Counted from the stretch's first letter, positions 17,123 through 26,414 are shown. The stretch is 64,000 nucleotides of DNA from Natrinema salinisoli (GCF_020405205.1 NZ_CP084469.1:3968001-4032000); one strand, 5' to 3'. The notes: generated by a model not told the origin, from the sequence alone. Made by a program: numbers and translations.

Positions 17123-17812
17123 ATGCGCATGGGAACCCCACTGGAGACCCGCCGGGAGCAGACCACCGAGGTCGTCGACCGGCTCGAGGCGGAATACCCC
17201 GATTCTACGATTTCGCTGCGGTACGCGAACCGACTGGAGTTGCTGATCGCGGTGATCCTCTCGGCGCAGTGTACCGACGAACGGGTAAACGAGGAGACGA
17301 AGCACCTCTTCGAGAAGTACGACGGAGCCGAGGACTACGCGAACGCGGAGCAGGACGAGCTCGCCGAAGACCTGAACTCGATAACGTACTACAACAACAA
17401 GGCCAAATACATCCGCAGCGCCTGCGAGACGATCCTCGAGGAACACGACGGCGAGGTGCCGGATACGATGGACGAGCTGACCGAACTGTCGGGCGTCGGT
17501 CGGAAAACGGCGAACGTGGTCCTCCAGCACGGCCACGATATCGTCGAAGGGATCGTCGTCGATACGCACGTCCAGCGGCTCTCGCGGCGGCTCGGGCTGA
17601 CGGAGGAGGAGTATCCCGAACGGATCGAGCAGGACCTGATCGAGATCGTCCCCGAAGACGACTGGCAGCAGTTTACACACCTCTGTATCGATCACGGGCG
17701 GGCGGTCTGTACCGCACAGAACCCCGACTGTGTCGACTGCGTCCTGGCGGACATCTGTCCCTCCGAGAAGGGTGACAGCGAGATCGACCTCGCTTCCGGT
17801 GACGCCTGGTAA
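17123..17812 (+). CDS. nth: Endonuclease III
   Basis: 229 residues (or 227 from MGTPLETR at 17129). This DNA glycosylase/AP lyase removes oxidised pyrimidines. ILSAQCTDERVN is the N-terminal core, LSGVGRKTANVVL is the helix-hairpin-helix with the catalytic Lys, and VVDTHVQRLSRRLGL carries the catalytic Asp. The 4Fe-4S cluster ligands are visible as C-x6-C-x2-C-x5-C in the run beginning CTAQNPDCVDC. All catalytic features are intact. Confidence 0.95.
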   Translation: MRMGTPLETRREQTTEVVDRLEAEYPDSTISLRYANRLELLIAVILSAQCTDERVNEETKHLFEKYDGAEDYANAEQDELAEDLNSITYYNNKAKYIRSACETILEEHDGEVPDTMDELTELSGVGRKTANVVLQHGHDIVEGIVVDTHVQRLSRRLGLTEEEYPERIEQDLIEIVPEDDWQQFTHLCIDHGRAVCTAQNPDCVDCVLADICPSEKGDSEIDLASGDAW

Positions 17813-17913
17813 CTGGCGGCTGGATGGCCAGAGTCCCCGAAATATCCGTCACGCCGACGCTCGCAAGCCCAACGCCTTTTCAGAAACCGGCGATACCCCC
17901 GATCGGGATCACA

Positions 17914-18174
17914 ATGTCCGACACCACTGACGAGCGCGATAACACCGGCAAAGACGAACACGGGCGAGACGTCCAGCTTGACCAAGAGAAGACCGATCCC
18001 GAGGAGGCGCGAGACGAAGAGGGGCTGACCGAGGAGGAGAAAGCGGCCCGCGAACGGGCGGACGAAGAGCAGCGGCGACAGGACATCGAACAGGGGTCGG
18101 TCGACCGGGAGGACGATGCCCTCGAGAACGAGAACCCGGACAATCATCGGGACGAGGAACCGCACAACAGTTAA
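17914..18174 (+). CDS. Small highly charged, disordered protein
   Basis: 86 residues, nearly all polar, with long runs of Asp, Glu, Arg and Gln (LTEEEKAARERADEEQRR) and no hydrophobic core. It starts with MSDTTDERDNTGK at 17914. Such short hydrophilic proteins are common in haloarchaea and of unknown role. It sits between nth and the NAD-kinase-like gene on the other strand. The arginine-rich frame on the opposite strand is its shadow. Confidence 0.6.
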   Translation: MSDTTDERDNTGKDEHGRDVQLDQEKTDPEEARDEEGLTEEEKAARERADEEQRRQDIEQGSVDREDDALENENPDNHRDEEPHNS

Positions 18175-18246
18175 CGGGAGCGTCGAGGGACGGCGGTCGA
18201 CTCCGGTCCGTTACGCATCCGTCGACACCGGTATTCTCGGTCGTTC

Positions 18247-19053
18247 TCACTCGCCCTCGAGTCGCTCGTCCGGAACGATCAGCGTCGCGAGCGTCCCCGC
18301 GAGGGAGACGGACACCCGCGAGTCGACGGTGACCGTGCCGACCGGTCGTCCGTCGACGACGAGCGTCACGTCGCCCTCGTTGCGTTCGACCGTGAACGTC
18401 AGGTCGTCGGTCGGCAGGACCCACTGCCGAGTCTGGGTGACGAATGGACCGATCGGCGAGACTGCGACCGCGTCGACGGCCCGCGAGAGGTGTGGCGCGT
18501 CGACTGCGCTCGCGTAGCCGTGGCTCCCTGCCGGCGTGGCCGTCACGACGCCGTCGGCGCGAAAGGTCGCGACGGACCGACCGCGATCTCGGACGCCGTA
18601 CTCGGAGATCCGGGCCGGTTCGTCGGTGATGAGCGTCACGTCGAAGAGGGCACGCACTCGCGTTGCAGCCTCCGCCGAGTCGGTGTCGCCGTCCGCCTCG
18701 AGGCTCACGCCCAGCACCGACCGCTCGCGACGGACGGCGCGGCCCGCGAGCGCGGCCTCGAGCGCAGCGGGCGCGTCGTCGCGGTCGACCCCGTCGATTC
18801 CGGGAATCGAGCCGACCGGGAGCACGGGAACGTCGACGCCGGCACGAGCGGCCGCCGATAGCGTCGACTCGCCGACTGCCACCAGTATCGACGGCTCCGC
18901 CGCGAGAACGTCCTCGAAGTCGCCGCTCGTGATCGTCCCGTCGGTGACCGTCGACTCGAGGGAGTCGCCGATCTCGCTGGCGTCGCTCGCGGTCGCCTCG
19001 TGATCGACGACGCCGACGACGGGGGAGTCGCCCGCGTTCCACGCCGCATCCAT
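18247..19053 (-). CDS. NAD-kinase-like protein lacking the GGDG motif
   Basis: 268 residues from the ATG at 19053 (MDAAWNAGDSPVVGVVDHE). The C-terminal half follows the NAD kinase fold, with VTATPAGSHGYASAVDAPHLSRAVD (in pieces) in place of the TGSTAYSLSAGGP segment and AVSPIGPFVTQTRQWVLP as the final family block. The N-terminal motif that should read GGDGT is VGESTL, so the ATP/metal site is missing and phosphorylation of NAD is doubtful. Fifty to sixty residues of the usual N-terminus are divergent. It may be a regulatory or binding paralogue of the true NAD kinase, which is not in this window. Confidence 0.7.
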   Translation of the reverse strand: MDAAWNAGDSPVVGVVDHEATASDASEIGDSLESTVTDGTITSGDFEDVLAAEPSILVAVGESTLSAAARAGVDVPVLPVGSIPGIDGVDRDDAPAALEAALAGRAVRRERSVLGVSLEADGDTDSAEAATRVRALFDVTLITDEPARISEYGVRDRGRSVATFRADGVVTATPAGSHGYASAVDAPHLSRAVDAVAVSPIGPFVTQTRQWVLPTDDLTFTVERNEGDVTLVVDGRPVGTVTVDSRVSVSLAGTLATLIVPDERLEGE

Positions 19054-19131
19054 GGCCGCCAGTTCACACGGCCCGCTCAAAAGCGTACGGTTGTCGATCG
19101 CCGCGCGCGATCGATCTCTCCGGCGGACGCC

Positions 19132-20442
19132 TCACTCGTCGTACGGCCAGTCACCAGTAATTCGCATCCCCGCCGCGAGATCCTGTGCTTCGAGGTCCGC
19201 CGCGATCTCCTCGCGTTCTCGATGGTCGACCGTCACGTCTTCGCGAGCGAGCGCGACGACGTACTCGGTCAGGAGGATCGCCTGTTCGCGCAGGGTCCGG
19301 GGCTCGAGTTTCTCGATCGTGTCGGCGTACGTGTGGCCCCAGCCGCGGCCCGGCCCGTCCGATATCGACTTGACGTGACAGCCCGGAACCCCCCGTTCGA
19401 CGAACGGCCAGTGATCGCTGTGGGGACCGACCTTCGGGACGGTACCGATCGGGTGATCGTACCGCTCTGCGACGTCGTTGGCGACGTCCTGGAGCGCGTC
19501 GAACCCGTGCGTGATGATCGAGAGCGTTCGGTCACGAACGACGCCGTCGCTGTTGACCACCGCTTTGATCGCCTCCCGATCTGCCCCCTCGGCGTACCGC
19601 GTCGAGCCGAGGAGACCGACCTCTTCCGCTCCGAAGGCGACGAACTCGACGCGGGTTTCGAGTTCGTCTTCCCGCTCTGCGAGCGCGTTCGCGAGTTCGA
19701 CTACCATCGCGGTTCCGGCGCCGTTGTCCATCGCACCTTCCGCGATATCGTGGGCATCGACGTGACTCGTCACGAGGACGCGCTGGTCCGTGTCCGGTCC
19801 GAGTTCGGCCCGGACGTTCTGGCTCTCCGCGGGGTGGACGTCGGCCTCGACGGAGAGCGTAACCGATTCGCCGTCGAACCGGCGACCGAGCCGCGCGCCG
19901 ACCTCGCTCGAGACGCCGACGGCCGGAATCGGGCCGATCGGCTCGTCCTTCCAGCCGACGCTCCCGGTCGGCGGGAGACACCCCTCGACGTGGTTTCGGT
20001 AAACGAATCCCGCTGCACCGTTCTCGACGGCGTGGTGGTACTTCTCCCGGCGGTGGAGGTACCGATCGTAGTAGCCGGGAACGTCGCTTCGGACCATGAC
20101 GATCGCGTCCTCGACGTCGGTTTCCTCGAAGTCCGCGGGCAGCCCGTAGCCGAGATCGATCAGCGGCGCGCGGATGCGGTCGTCGGGACTGCGCGGCAGA
20201 GCGATGCAGTCCTGCGTCGTGTCGGCCGCCACGATCGCGCTGTCGCCACGAGTCCAGCCCTGTATTTCGAAGGGCTCGAGCCGAGCGTTTCGCGCGCCGG
20301 CGTCGGCCAGCGCGTCTCGGGTCAGCTCGGCGGCTTCCCGCTCACCCTCGCTCCCGGCCATTCGGTTTCCGATATCGACGAGTCCCTCGAGGTGGTTCCA
20401 ACCGACGTCGCTCTCGAAGACGGTACCGATCCAGGCTGTCAT
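19132..20442 (-). CDS. M28-family zinc aminopeptidase with PA-like insert
   Basis: 436 residues. The co-catalytic zinc site of the M28 family is visible in order: SHVDAHDI (His), MDNGAG (bridging Asp), FGAEEVGLLGS (Glu-Glu), NSDGVV (Asp) and HTYADTIEKL (His). Between 90 and 210 lies a protease-associated domain with YYDRYLHRREKYHHA and FVYRNHVEG. No signal peptide is seen, so it probably acts in the cytoplasm on peptides. It is transcribed away from the prenyl synthase, with a shared promoter region. Confidence 0.85.
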   Translation of the reverse strand: MTAWIGTVFESDVGWNHLEGLVDIGNRMAGSEGEREAAELTRDALADAGARNARLEPFEIQGWTRGDSAIVAADTTQDCIALPRSPDDRIRAPLIDLGYGLPADFEETDVEDAIVMVRSDVPGYYDRYLHRREKYHHAVENGAAGFVYRNHVEGCLPPTGSVGWKDEPIGPIPAVGVSSEVGARLGRRFDGESVTLSVEADVHPAESQNVRAELGPDTDQRVLVTSHVDAHDIAEGAMDNGAGTAMVVELANALAEREDELETRVEFVAFGAEEVGLLGSTRYAEGADREAIKAVVNSDGVVRDRTLSIITHGFDALQDVANDVAERYDHPIGTVPKVGPHSDHWPFVERGVPGCHVKSISDGPGRGWGHTYADTIEKLEPRTLREQAILLTEYVVALAREDVTVDHREREEIAADLEAQDLAAGMRITGDWPYDE

Positions 20443-20561
20443 GGCTGGAACGTGGATGGACGGCCGTGTAACTGTATCGCTCGAGTGGAGGTCGAGATCT
20501 ATTCACAGCTCGAAATTTTGCATGTTAGTAATTATCACTGTTTGACACGACAAACTGCGAA

Positions 20562-20571
20562 TCTTTTTTAC
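20562..20571 (+). promoter_or_regulatory. TATA-like element of the prenyl synthase gene
   Basis: TCTTTTTTAC lies 23-32 bases before the ATG at 20594, the distance expected for a TATA box of a leaderless haloarchaeal transcript. Confidence 0.5.
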
Positions 20572-20593
20572 GCCGGTCCCTCTCGGACTCGAT

Positions 20594-21658
20594 ATGCGGG
20601 AGACGCTTGCCGACTGGCGGCCGGCCATCGACGAGGCGATCGCCGACCTGGTTCCACGCGAAATCGACGCCGCCTACCTCGAGTCGTTCTTCGGTGTGCC
20701 GACGTACGAGTACGATCCCATCGGACTTCAGCGAGCGCTGTCGACGCCGCTGTGGGATCTGCTCGACCGGGGTGGAAAACGGTGGCGTGCGGTACTGTTT
20801 CTCGTCTTCGTCGAGGAGTTCGGAGCGGACCCGGCCGAGTATCTGCCCTACGCCTGCATTCCGGAGATTCTACACAACGGGACGATCATCGTCGACGACG
20901 TCGAGGACGAGGCCACGATCCGACGCGGTGAACCGGCACTGCATCGCATCTACGGCCGAGATATCGCACTCAACGTCGGCAACGCGATGTACTTCCTGCC
21001 GCTGAAGATCATCGCGCAGGATCCGGCCGACCTCCCGGCCGACCGGCGGCTGGCCGCCTACGAGATGCTGATGTACGAACTCAACCGGACCCATCTGGGC
21101 CAGGGAATGGATATCGCCTGGCACAACGAACGGGAGGTCCGGGTCGGTACCGAGGAGTACCTCGAGATGTGTGCGTGCAAAACCGGCTGTCTCGGTCGGA
21201 TCGTCGCCCGCCTCGCCGCGATCGTCACCGACCAACCCCCGGCGGTCGAGGACGCCGTCGCGGAGTACGCCGAACTGACCGCCGTCGCCTTTCAGATCGG
21301 CGACGACATCCTCGACGTCGAGCACTCGCTGGGTCGGGCCGGCGAGTTCGGCAAAGAGTTCGGCAACGACATCCGCGAGGGCAAGAAGACGCTCATGGTC
21401 ATCCACGCGATCCGGGAGAGCGAGCCCGAGCGCGCCCGACGGCTGCAGGAAATCCTGGAGACGGACGAGAACACCGACGACGAGGTCCTCGAGGCCTTCT
21501 CGATCCTCGAGGACGCAGGGAGCCTCGAGTACGCGCGCGAACGCGCACTCGAGCTGGCTGCACAGGCCCGCGCGGCGATCGACGGGCTGGACTTCGACGC
21601 GGAGACGACCCGGAAGCTGAACGAGTTCACGGAGTTCGTCATCGAACGCGACGAGTAG
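20594..21658 (+). CDS. Polyprenyl diphosphate synthase
   Basis: 354 residues. It condenses isopentenyl diphosphate with an allylic primer to make lipid or quinone precursors. The first Asp-rich motif is DDVEDEATIRRG (101-112), here DDxxD, and the second is GDDILD (236-241), both intact. GGKRWRAVLFL near 60 carries the Lys-Arg of the IPP site. The chain-length region upstream of the first motif reads HNGTIIV with small residues, which would allow a long product. Cysteine-rich MCACKTGCLG near 192 is unusual. An own TATA-like element lies just upstream. Confidence 0.85.
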   Translation: MRETLADWRPAIDEAIADLVPREIDAAYLESFFGVPTYEYDPIGLQRALSTPLWDLLDRGGKRWRAVLFLVFVEEFGADPAEYLPYACIPEILHNGTIIVDDVEDEATIRRGEPALHRIYGRDIALNVGNAMYFLPLKIIAQDPADLPADRRLAAYEMLMYELNRTHLGQGMDIAWHNEREVRVGTEEYLEMCACKTGCLGRIVARLAAIVTDQPPAVEDAVAEYAELTAVAFQIGDDILDVEHSLGRAGEFGKEFGNDIREGKKTLMVIHAIRESEPERARRLQEILETDENTDDEVLEAFSILEDAGSLEYARERALELAAQARAAIDGLDFDAETTRKLNEFTEFVIERDE

Positions 21659-21694
21659 CGCGTAGAACTCATCCGCTCGTATATACAATACGCT

Positions 21695-22381
21695 ATGGGA
21701 CGCATCGAAACGGTTCTCTTCGATCTCGACGGGACTCTCCTTCGATACGAGCGATCTCCGGGGGAGGTACTACGGGCCAGCTTAGACCGAGTCGGGACCG
21801 ACCCCCTCTTTTCGGTCGAAGATTACTACGACCGGTTCGACGAGTTCGCTCGCCGGTGTGATTCGATGGCCGAGCTTCGCTCTGAATGCTTCGCCGCCCT
21901 CGCCGCCGAAAACGGGCACGATGCAGCCCTCGGACGAGCGGTGGCGACGGCGTTCGACGCCGAACGCGACCAGTCGAACGTGGAACTGTACCCTCGCGCC
22001 CGGGAGGTACTCGAGACGATACACCAACAGTACGCGGTCGGCATCGTGACGAACGGGGCGCGAGACGCCCAACGACGGAAGATAGACGCCGTCGGACTCG
22101 AGCGCTGGACTGATACGATCGTCATCGCCGGACAGGACGTCCCGCCGAAACCGGCCCCCGAACCGTTCGAACGCGCGCTCGATGCGCTCGACGCAATCCC
22201 AGAGACGGCCGTTCACGTCGGCGATTCGCTCGAATCGGACGTTAGGGGTGCGGCGGACGCGGGGTTGCACTCCGTCTGGGTATCCGGCGGTGATACCGAT
22301 GCCGACGGACCGACGCCGACCTATCGGATCGAGACGATCGGGACCCTGCTGCCGGCCCCGTGGAACCGATCGGACTCCTGA
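21695..22381 (+). CDS. HAD-superfamily hydrolase
   Basis: 228 residues. Motif I is VLFDLDGTLL near 7-16, motif II VTNG near 117, motif III KPAPEPF near 149 and motif IV VHVGDSLESDVRGAADAG near 170-187, so all catalytic residues are present. A helical cap between motif I and II makes it a type I (phosphoglycolate phosphatase or dehalogenase-like) enzyme. Substrate unknown. It follows the prenyl synthase by 36 bases on the same strand, with its own ATG. Confidence 0.85.
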   Translation: MGRIETVLFDLDGTLLRYERSPGEVLRASLDRVGTDPLFSVEDYYDRFDEFARRCDSMAELRSECFAALAAENGHDAALGRAVATAFDAERDQSNVELYPRAREVLETIHQQYAVGIVTNGARDAQRRKIDAVGLERWTDTIVIAGQDVPPKPAPEPFERALDALDAIPETAVHVGDSLESDVRGAADAGLHSVWVSGGDTDADGPTPTYRIETIGTLLPAPWNRSDS

Positions 22382-22484
22382 CGGCGTTCGTCCGGCCACC
22401 GGTTCCAACACTCCGGTACTCGAGACTCTCTCGAGAGACGGTCAGTAGGGCCAGATACAATCCCCTCGACGTGGAACGCCGAGT

Positions 22485-22904
22485 ATGGCCGACCACTCGA
22501 GCCGGGCGACGACTGAGCGGACCGACGCCGCGAGGCCGTGGCCCCTTCTGGTGGCCGTCGGGCTCGCCGGCTCGGAGGTCGGCATCGTCGTCGACCTCGT
22601 TCCCGTCGCCGTCGCCGGGCTCGTCGTGTTCGCCGCGAGCGTCGCCGGGGTTCTGGCGGATGCGGAGTACGTCGACCGGCCGTTGACGCTCGTCACTACG
22701 TTCGGCGCGGTGTTCGTCGTCGTCGGTGGCGTACTGGCTGCCCACGGGACTGGGACGCTCCCGATCGCCCCTCTCGAGCCGCTCTCCGGGCTGACGAGTC
22801 GCGGCATCGCGCTCGTCCTCGCCGGCCTCGTGACGGTCGTCGGGGCCGGTCTGGTGCGGGCACGAGAGCCGACGCAGCGACCGAGCGACCCACACGATGA
22901 CTGA
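22485..22904 (+). CDS. Small membrane protein with three or four helices
   Basis: 139 residues. After a polar head of 18 residues, hydrophobic segments follow at about 19-60, 68-90 and 105-126, with a polar tail. It overlaps no other real gene and runs into a second small membrane gene after 51 bases. From memory, families of this type sit beside terminal oxidase genes in haloarchaea, but no oxidase is seen here. Function unknown. Confidence 0.6.
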   Translation: MADHSSRATTERTDAARPWPLLVAVGLAGSEVGIVVDLVPVAVAGLVVFAASVAGVLADAEYVDRPLTLVTTFGAVFVVVGGVLAAHGTGTLPIAPLEPLSGLTSRGIALVLAGLVTVVGAGLVRAREPTQRPSDPHDD

Positions 22905-22955
22905 CCGACTCACTCGGCCGACCATACCCCGAACTATCGCACTCATCACACAGCT

Positions 22956-23216
22956 ATGAGCCGACGCGCCTTCGACGCGGAAATCACGCTCGACCTCGCG
23001 GTCAACCTGATCCCGTTCGCGATCATCGGCTTCTTCGTCGCCGTTTTCGCGGTCTTCAATCCGTGGGGGTTCGATCCGCTCCAGTCGACGATCCAGTTCG
23101 CGATCCTGTTGGTGACGATGGGGACGCTCGGGGTCGTGACCTGGCTCGCAGCCAGGGTGATCGAAACCGACGATCGAACGCGACACGATACCTCCGAGAC
23201 GTCGTCCGATCGGTAG
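22956..23216 (+). CDS. Small two-helix membrane protein
   Basis: 86 residues. MSRRAFDAEITLDLAVNLIP begins with a polar stretch. Two helices follow, at about 18-37 and 47-69, and the tail is Asp/Thr-rich. The central NPWGFDPL loop is distinctive. It probably forms a pair with the membrane gene upstream. Haloarchaeal proteins of this layout are annotated as domains of unknown function, recalled to be near respiratory genes. Confidence 0.6.
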   Translation: MSRRAFDAEITLDLAVNLIPFAIIGFFVAVFAVFNPWGFDPLQSTIQFAILLVTMGTLGVVTWLAARVIETDDRTRHDTSETSSDR

Positions 23217-23232
23217 CTGCCGGCCGTCGGAC

Positions 23233-23367
23233 TCAGTTGACGATGAGGACGAATCCGGTCACCGCCATCATGACCGCGATCCCGACCAGCAGTAGCAAGA
23301 ACAGCTCCTTTTCGGACAGTCGTCGCCGGAACACCGACCCGTCGGACTCGGATCTATCGGGACTCAC
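23233..23367 (-). CDS. Very small C-terminally anchored membrane protein
   Basis: A GTG at 23367 gives 44 residues, VSPDRSESDGSVFRRRLSEK followed by one helix (LFLLLLVGIAVMMAVTGFVLI). The frame is open to 23535 with a further ATG, but the extra residues are polar, Arg-rich and not membrane-like. Small proteins of this design (charged head, single C-terminal helix) are common in haloarchaea. It is convergent with the two-helix protein upstream. No function can be read. Confidence 0.45.
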   Translation of the reverse strand: MSPDRSESDGSVFRRRLSEKELFLLLLVGIAVMMAVTGFVLIVN

Positions 23368-23595
23368 GGGAACCACTATCGGCGCTACACCGCACTTACG
23401 GAAGAACGTTTCCCGGGCCGTCGTTCCCGGTCGCTCGCCGATCTCTGCGCCCTCGTCGCGGTCGTTTCGTTCGGGACCCCCGAAAAACGAGCCCGGATCG
23501 ACTTTCTTCGCGATCCGTTCGATTCCGAGGGACAACCACCTGCTACAACGACGCCCGACGAAAGAGCCTCCACTCGGGACGGCGTACGACCGACT

Positions 23596-23862
23596 GTGTT
23601 CGACGACGAGCGAGTGGCGGGCCGTCGGGCCGTCGCCGGCCTCGGCCTCGCGCTCATCGCCGCGACCGCCGCCTTCGGGGCACTGCTCGGTGCGACCCTC
23701 CCCGGCCGAACCGGCCTCGAGGAGATCTCCATCCTCGCAGTCGCAGTCCCCGTCACTCCGTTCACGCTCGCCATCTACGGAGCCCTCGCCGTCGGTAGCG
23801 TCCTCGCAACGCTCGGGATCGTCGTCATCGTTCTCTCCCGATTCGACGAAAACGGCGTGTAA
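23596..23862 (+). CDS. Small two-helix membrane protein
   Basis: 88 residues from a GTG at 23596 (product MFDDERVAGRRAVAGLGLAL). Helices span about 13-33 and 52-80, separated by a short loop with GRTGLEEIS. The layout, acidic start and length match small membrane proteins found in haloarchaeal respiratory neighbourhoods, but this is a recollection. It is convergent with the mutase gene. Confidence 0.55.
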   Translation: MFDDERVAGRRAVAGLGLALIAATAAFGALLGATLPGRTGLEEISILAVAVPVTPFTLAIYGALAVGSVLATLGIVVIVLSRFDENGV

Positions 23863-23884
23863 TCGGTGACGTAACTGCCGCCGC

Positions 23885-25585
23885 TCAGGCCAGTCCGAGG
23901 TTCTCGCTGTACGCCCCGTACTGCTCCTCGAAGACGCCCATGATCTCGCCCATCGTCGCGTAGGCCTTCACCGCGTCGACGATGTAGGGCATCGTGTTCT
24001 CGCCGCGCTCGCTAGCCTCGCGGAGCGCCTCGAGCGCGTCCTCGACCGCCGCGTCGTCCCGGTCGGCTTTCACCTCCTCGAGCCGGCCCAGCTGGCGTTC
24101 GGCCGTGGTCTCGTCTATCTTGAGGGTGTCGGGGCTGGTGTCCTCCTCGAGGGTGTACTTGTTGACGCCGACGACGACTTCCTCGCCGCGCTCGACGCGC
24201 TCCTGGTACTCGTAGGAGGCGTCCTGAATCTCCCGGAGGAAGTAGCCGTCCTCGATTCCGGTGAGGATGCCGTCGCGAACCGAGCCGTCGCCCATCTCTT
24301 TGATTTCCTCGATGTAGCGCATCGTCCGCTCCTCGATCTCGTTCGTGAGGGTCTCGACGGCGAAGGAGCCCCCCATCGGATCGACGATGTCCGCCGCGCC
24401 GGACTCGTCGGCGATGATCTGCTGGGTCCGCAACGCGACCCGAACCGCCTTTTCGCTCGGCAGCGCCAGCGCCTCGTCGAAGCTGTTCGTGTGCAGCGAC
24501 TGGGTGCCGCCGAGGACGCCGGCCAGCGCCTGAATCGTCACCCGAGCGACGTTGTTCAGCGGCTGCTGGGCCGTCAGGGACTGACCTGCAGTCTGCGTGT
24601 GGAACTTGAGTCGCTTGGACTCGTCGGCCTCGGCGCCGTACCAGTCGTCCATCACCCGCGCGTAGATCCGGCGGGCCGCACGGAACTTCGCGATCTCCTC
24701 GAAGAAGGAGTTGTGGCAGTTGAAGAAGAAGGAGAGGCGTGGTGCGAAGTCGTCTACCTCGAGGCCCCGATCGAGCGCGTCCTCGACGTAACCGAAGCCG
24801 TCCGCGAGAGTGAAGGCCAGTTCCTGGACCGCCGTCGAGCCCGCCTCGCGGATGTGATACCCCGAGACCGAGATCGGGTGGAACTTCGGGGTTTCCGCCG
24901 TGCTGAACTCGAGAACGTCCGTCACGAGATCGAGCGACGGATCCGGCGGGATCACCCACTCCTTCTGGGCGATGAACTCCTTGAACATGTCGTTCTGGAG
25001 GGTTCCGCGCAGCTGTTCGCGCGGGACGTCCCGCTGGTCGGCCAGCGCGACGTACATCGCGTAGATCACCGGTGCGGAGGGGTTGATCGTAAACGAGGTC
25101 GAGATCTTCTCGAGGTCGATCCCGTCGAAGAGGATCTCCATGTCTCGAAGCGTGTCGACCGCGACGCCCTCCTTCCCGATCTCGCCCTCGCTCATGGGGT
25201 CGTCCGAATCGAGTCCCATCAGCGAGGGCATGTCGAAGGCCACCGAGAGCCCGGTCTGGCCCTCGTCGATCAGGTAGTGAAACCGTTCGTTGGTTTCCTC
25301 CGCGGTGCCGAAGCCGGCGAACTGGCGCATCGTCCACGTCCGTCCCCGGTACATCGCCGGATACGGGCCGCGGGTGTAGGGCTCCTCGCCCGGAAATCCC
25401 AGGTCCTCGAGGTAGTCGAGATCGCCGACGTCGTCGGGGGTGTAGAGTCGATCGACTTCGTGATTCGAAACGGTCGCAAACCGATCCTGACGCTCGCCGT
25501 GACGGTCGAGGGTCGGCTCGAGCGTCTCCGTCTCCCACCGATCGCCTGCAGTACGGATCTCCTCGAGATCCTCGTCGTCGTACAT
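23885..25585 (-). CDS. Methylmalonyl-CoA mutase large subunit
   Basis: 566 residues, the catalytic TIM-barrel half without the B12-binding domain, as in split archaeal mutases. It interconverts methylmalonyl-CoA and succinyl-CoA during propionate and methylaspartate-cycle metabolism. Family blocks include RQFAGFGTAEETNERFHYLI, GLSVAFDMPSLMG, SFTINPSAPVIYAMYVALAD (pieces), ISVSGYHIREAGSTAVQELA and GGTQSLHTNSFDEALALP. The small cobalamin subunit is not in the window. The start MYDDEDLEEI is close to other archaeal copies. Confidence 0.93.
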   Translation of the reverse strand: MYDDEDLEEIRTAGDRWETETLEPTLDRHGERQDRFATVSNHEVDRLYTPDDVGDLDYLEDLGFPGEEPYTRGPYPAMYRGRTWTMRQFAGFGTAEETNERFHYLIDEGQTGLSVAFDMPSLMGLDSDDPMSEGEIGKEGVAVDTLRDMEILFDGIDLEKISTSFTINPSAPVIYAMYVALADQRDVPREQLRGTLQNDMFKEFIAQKEWVIPPDPSLDLVTDVLEFSTAETPKFHPISVSGYHIREAGSTAVQELAFTLADGFGYVEDALDRGLEVDDFAPRLSFFFNCHNSFFEEIAKFRAARRIYARVMDDWYGAEADESKRLKFHTQTAGQSLTAQQPLNNVARVTIQALAGVLGGTQSLHTNSFDEALALPSEKAVRVALRTQQIIADESGAADIVDPMGGSFAVETLTNEIEERTMRYIEEIKEMGDGSVRDGILTGIEDGYFLREIQDASYEYQERVERGEEVVVGVNKYTLEEDTSPDTLKIDETTAERQLGRLEEVKADRDDAAVEDALEALREASERGENTMPYIVDAVKAYATMGEIMGVFEEQYGAYSENLGLA

Positions 25586-25673
25586 GGTCGTAATATTTGC
25601 CGACAGCGCAATGAAGGTTCGGGAGCGACCATCGGTCCTGAGAACGCGGGCGCTATGGAGCGGATAACGATAC

Positions 25674-26414
25674 TCAGAGACGCTCTCGTTCTCGTTCGAC
25701 CGGGTGCAGATCCTCCGCCCAGTCGATGTCGACGCGGTGAGTCGGCCTGCTCGACAGTCCCTCGCGGCTGACGATCTCGAGCGTTCGGTTGCGCGCGTCG
25801 GGCGTGAACGGGGCCGCAGCCATCACCCGCGCGACGTCTGCACGCGGGATCGATCCCGAGACTGTATCGCCGCCTTCACCGACCACTACCTGACCGGTCG
25901 GCGGTTCGTTCGTCAGTTTTCCGGGGCGGAGGATCGTGTACGCCAGTCCCGAGCGCCGCAGCGCCGTCTCCGCGTCTCCTTTCGCCCGGAGCGAGCCCCG
26001 AAGCACGAGCCGAGCCGGCAGGGACATCCCCGCCTTCGAGTTCCCGACGCCGATCGCGCTCTCGAAGACGACGTACGAAACCCCTTCCGCGACGGCAGCA
26101 GTCACGAGGTTGATGACGCCGGTTCGATCGACCAGTTTCCCGCCGGTCACGTGACGCAGGCTCGGCGGCGTTCCGAGCGCACAGTAGACGATATCACAGT
26201 CTTCGACCGCCCTGACGGCGTCGGCGGACTCGAAAAAATCGACGACGGCAACCTCGTCGGCCCCGTGTCGCTCGAGCGTGTCGACGCTCGCGTACGATCG
26301 CGTCGTCGCGCGAACGGTGAGGTCGGTCGGTCGCAGGACGGAGAGTAACTCCTCGCCGGTCGCTCCGCTGCCACCGGCGACGAGGACGCGGTCGGACGTG
26401 TGTGAACCAGTCAT
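25674..26414 (-). CDS. NAD(P)H-binding atypical short-chain reductase-like protein
   Basis: 246 residues from the ATG at 26414 (MTGSHTSDRVLVAGGSGATG). The Rossmann motif GGSGATG is at about 13-19, a second-strand ATTRSY region gives the NADP-type basic residue, and YCALGTPP near 80 and YTILRPGKLTNEPPTG (about 165-180) are typical of NmrA/YwnB-like atypical SDRs. The catalytic Tyr-x3-Lys is absent, as usual for this group. It may bind NADPH and act as a sensor or reductase. Confidence 0.75.
   Translation of the reverse strand: MTGSHTSDRVLVAGGSGATGEELLSVLRPTDLTVRATTRSYASVDTLERHGADEVAVVDFFESADAVRAVEDCDIVYCALGTPPSLRHVTGGKLVDRTGVINLVTAAVAEGVSYVVFESAIGVGNSKAGMSLPARLVLRGSLRAKGDAETALRRSGLAYTILRPGKLTNEPPTGQVVVGEGGDTVSGSIPRADVARVMAAAPFTPDARNRTLEIVSREGLSSRPTHRVDIDWAEDLHPVERERERL

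Noticed and set aside
20174-20545. Ser/Arg-rich plus-strand frame over the M28 peptidase
   Set aside because: Shadow of the peptidase gene on the minus strand.
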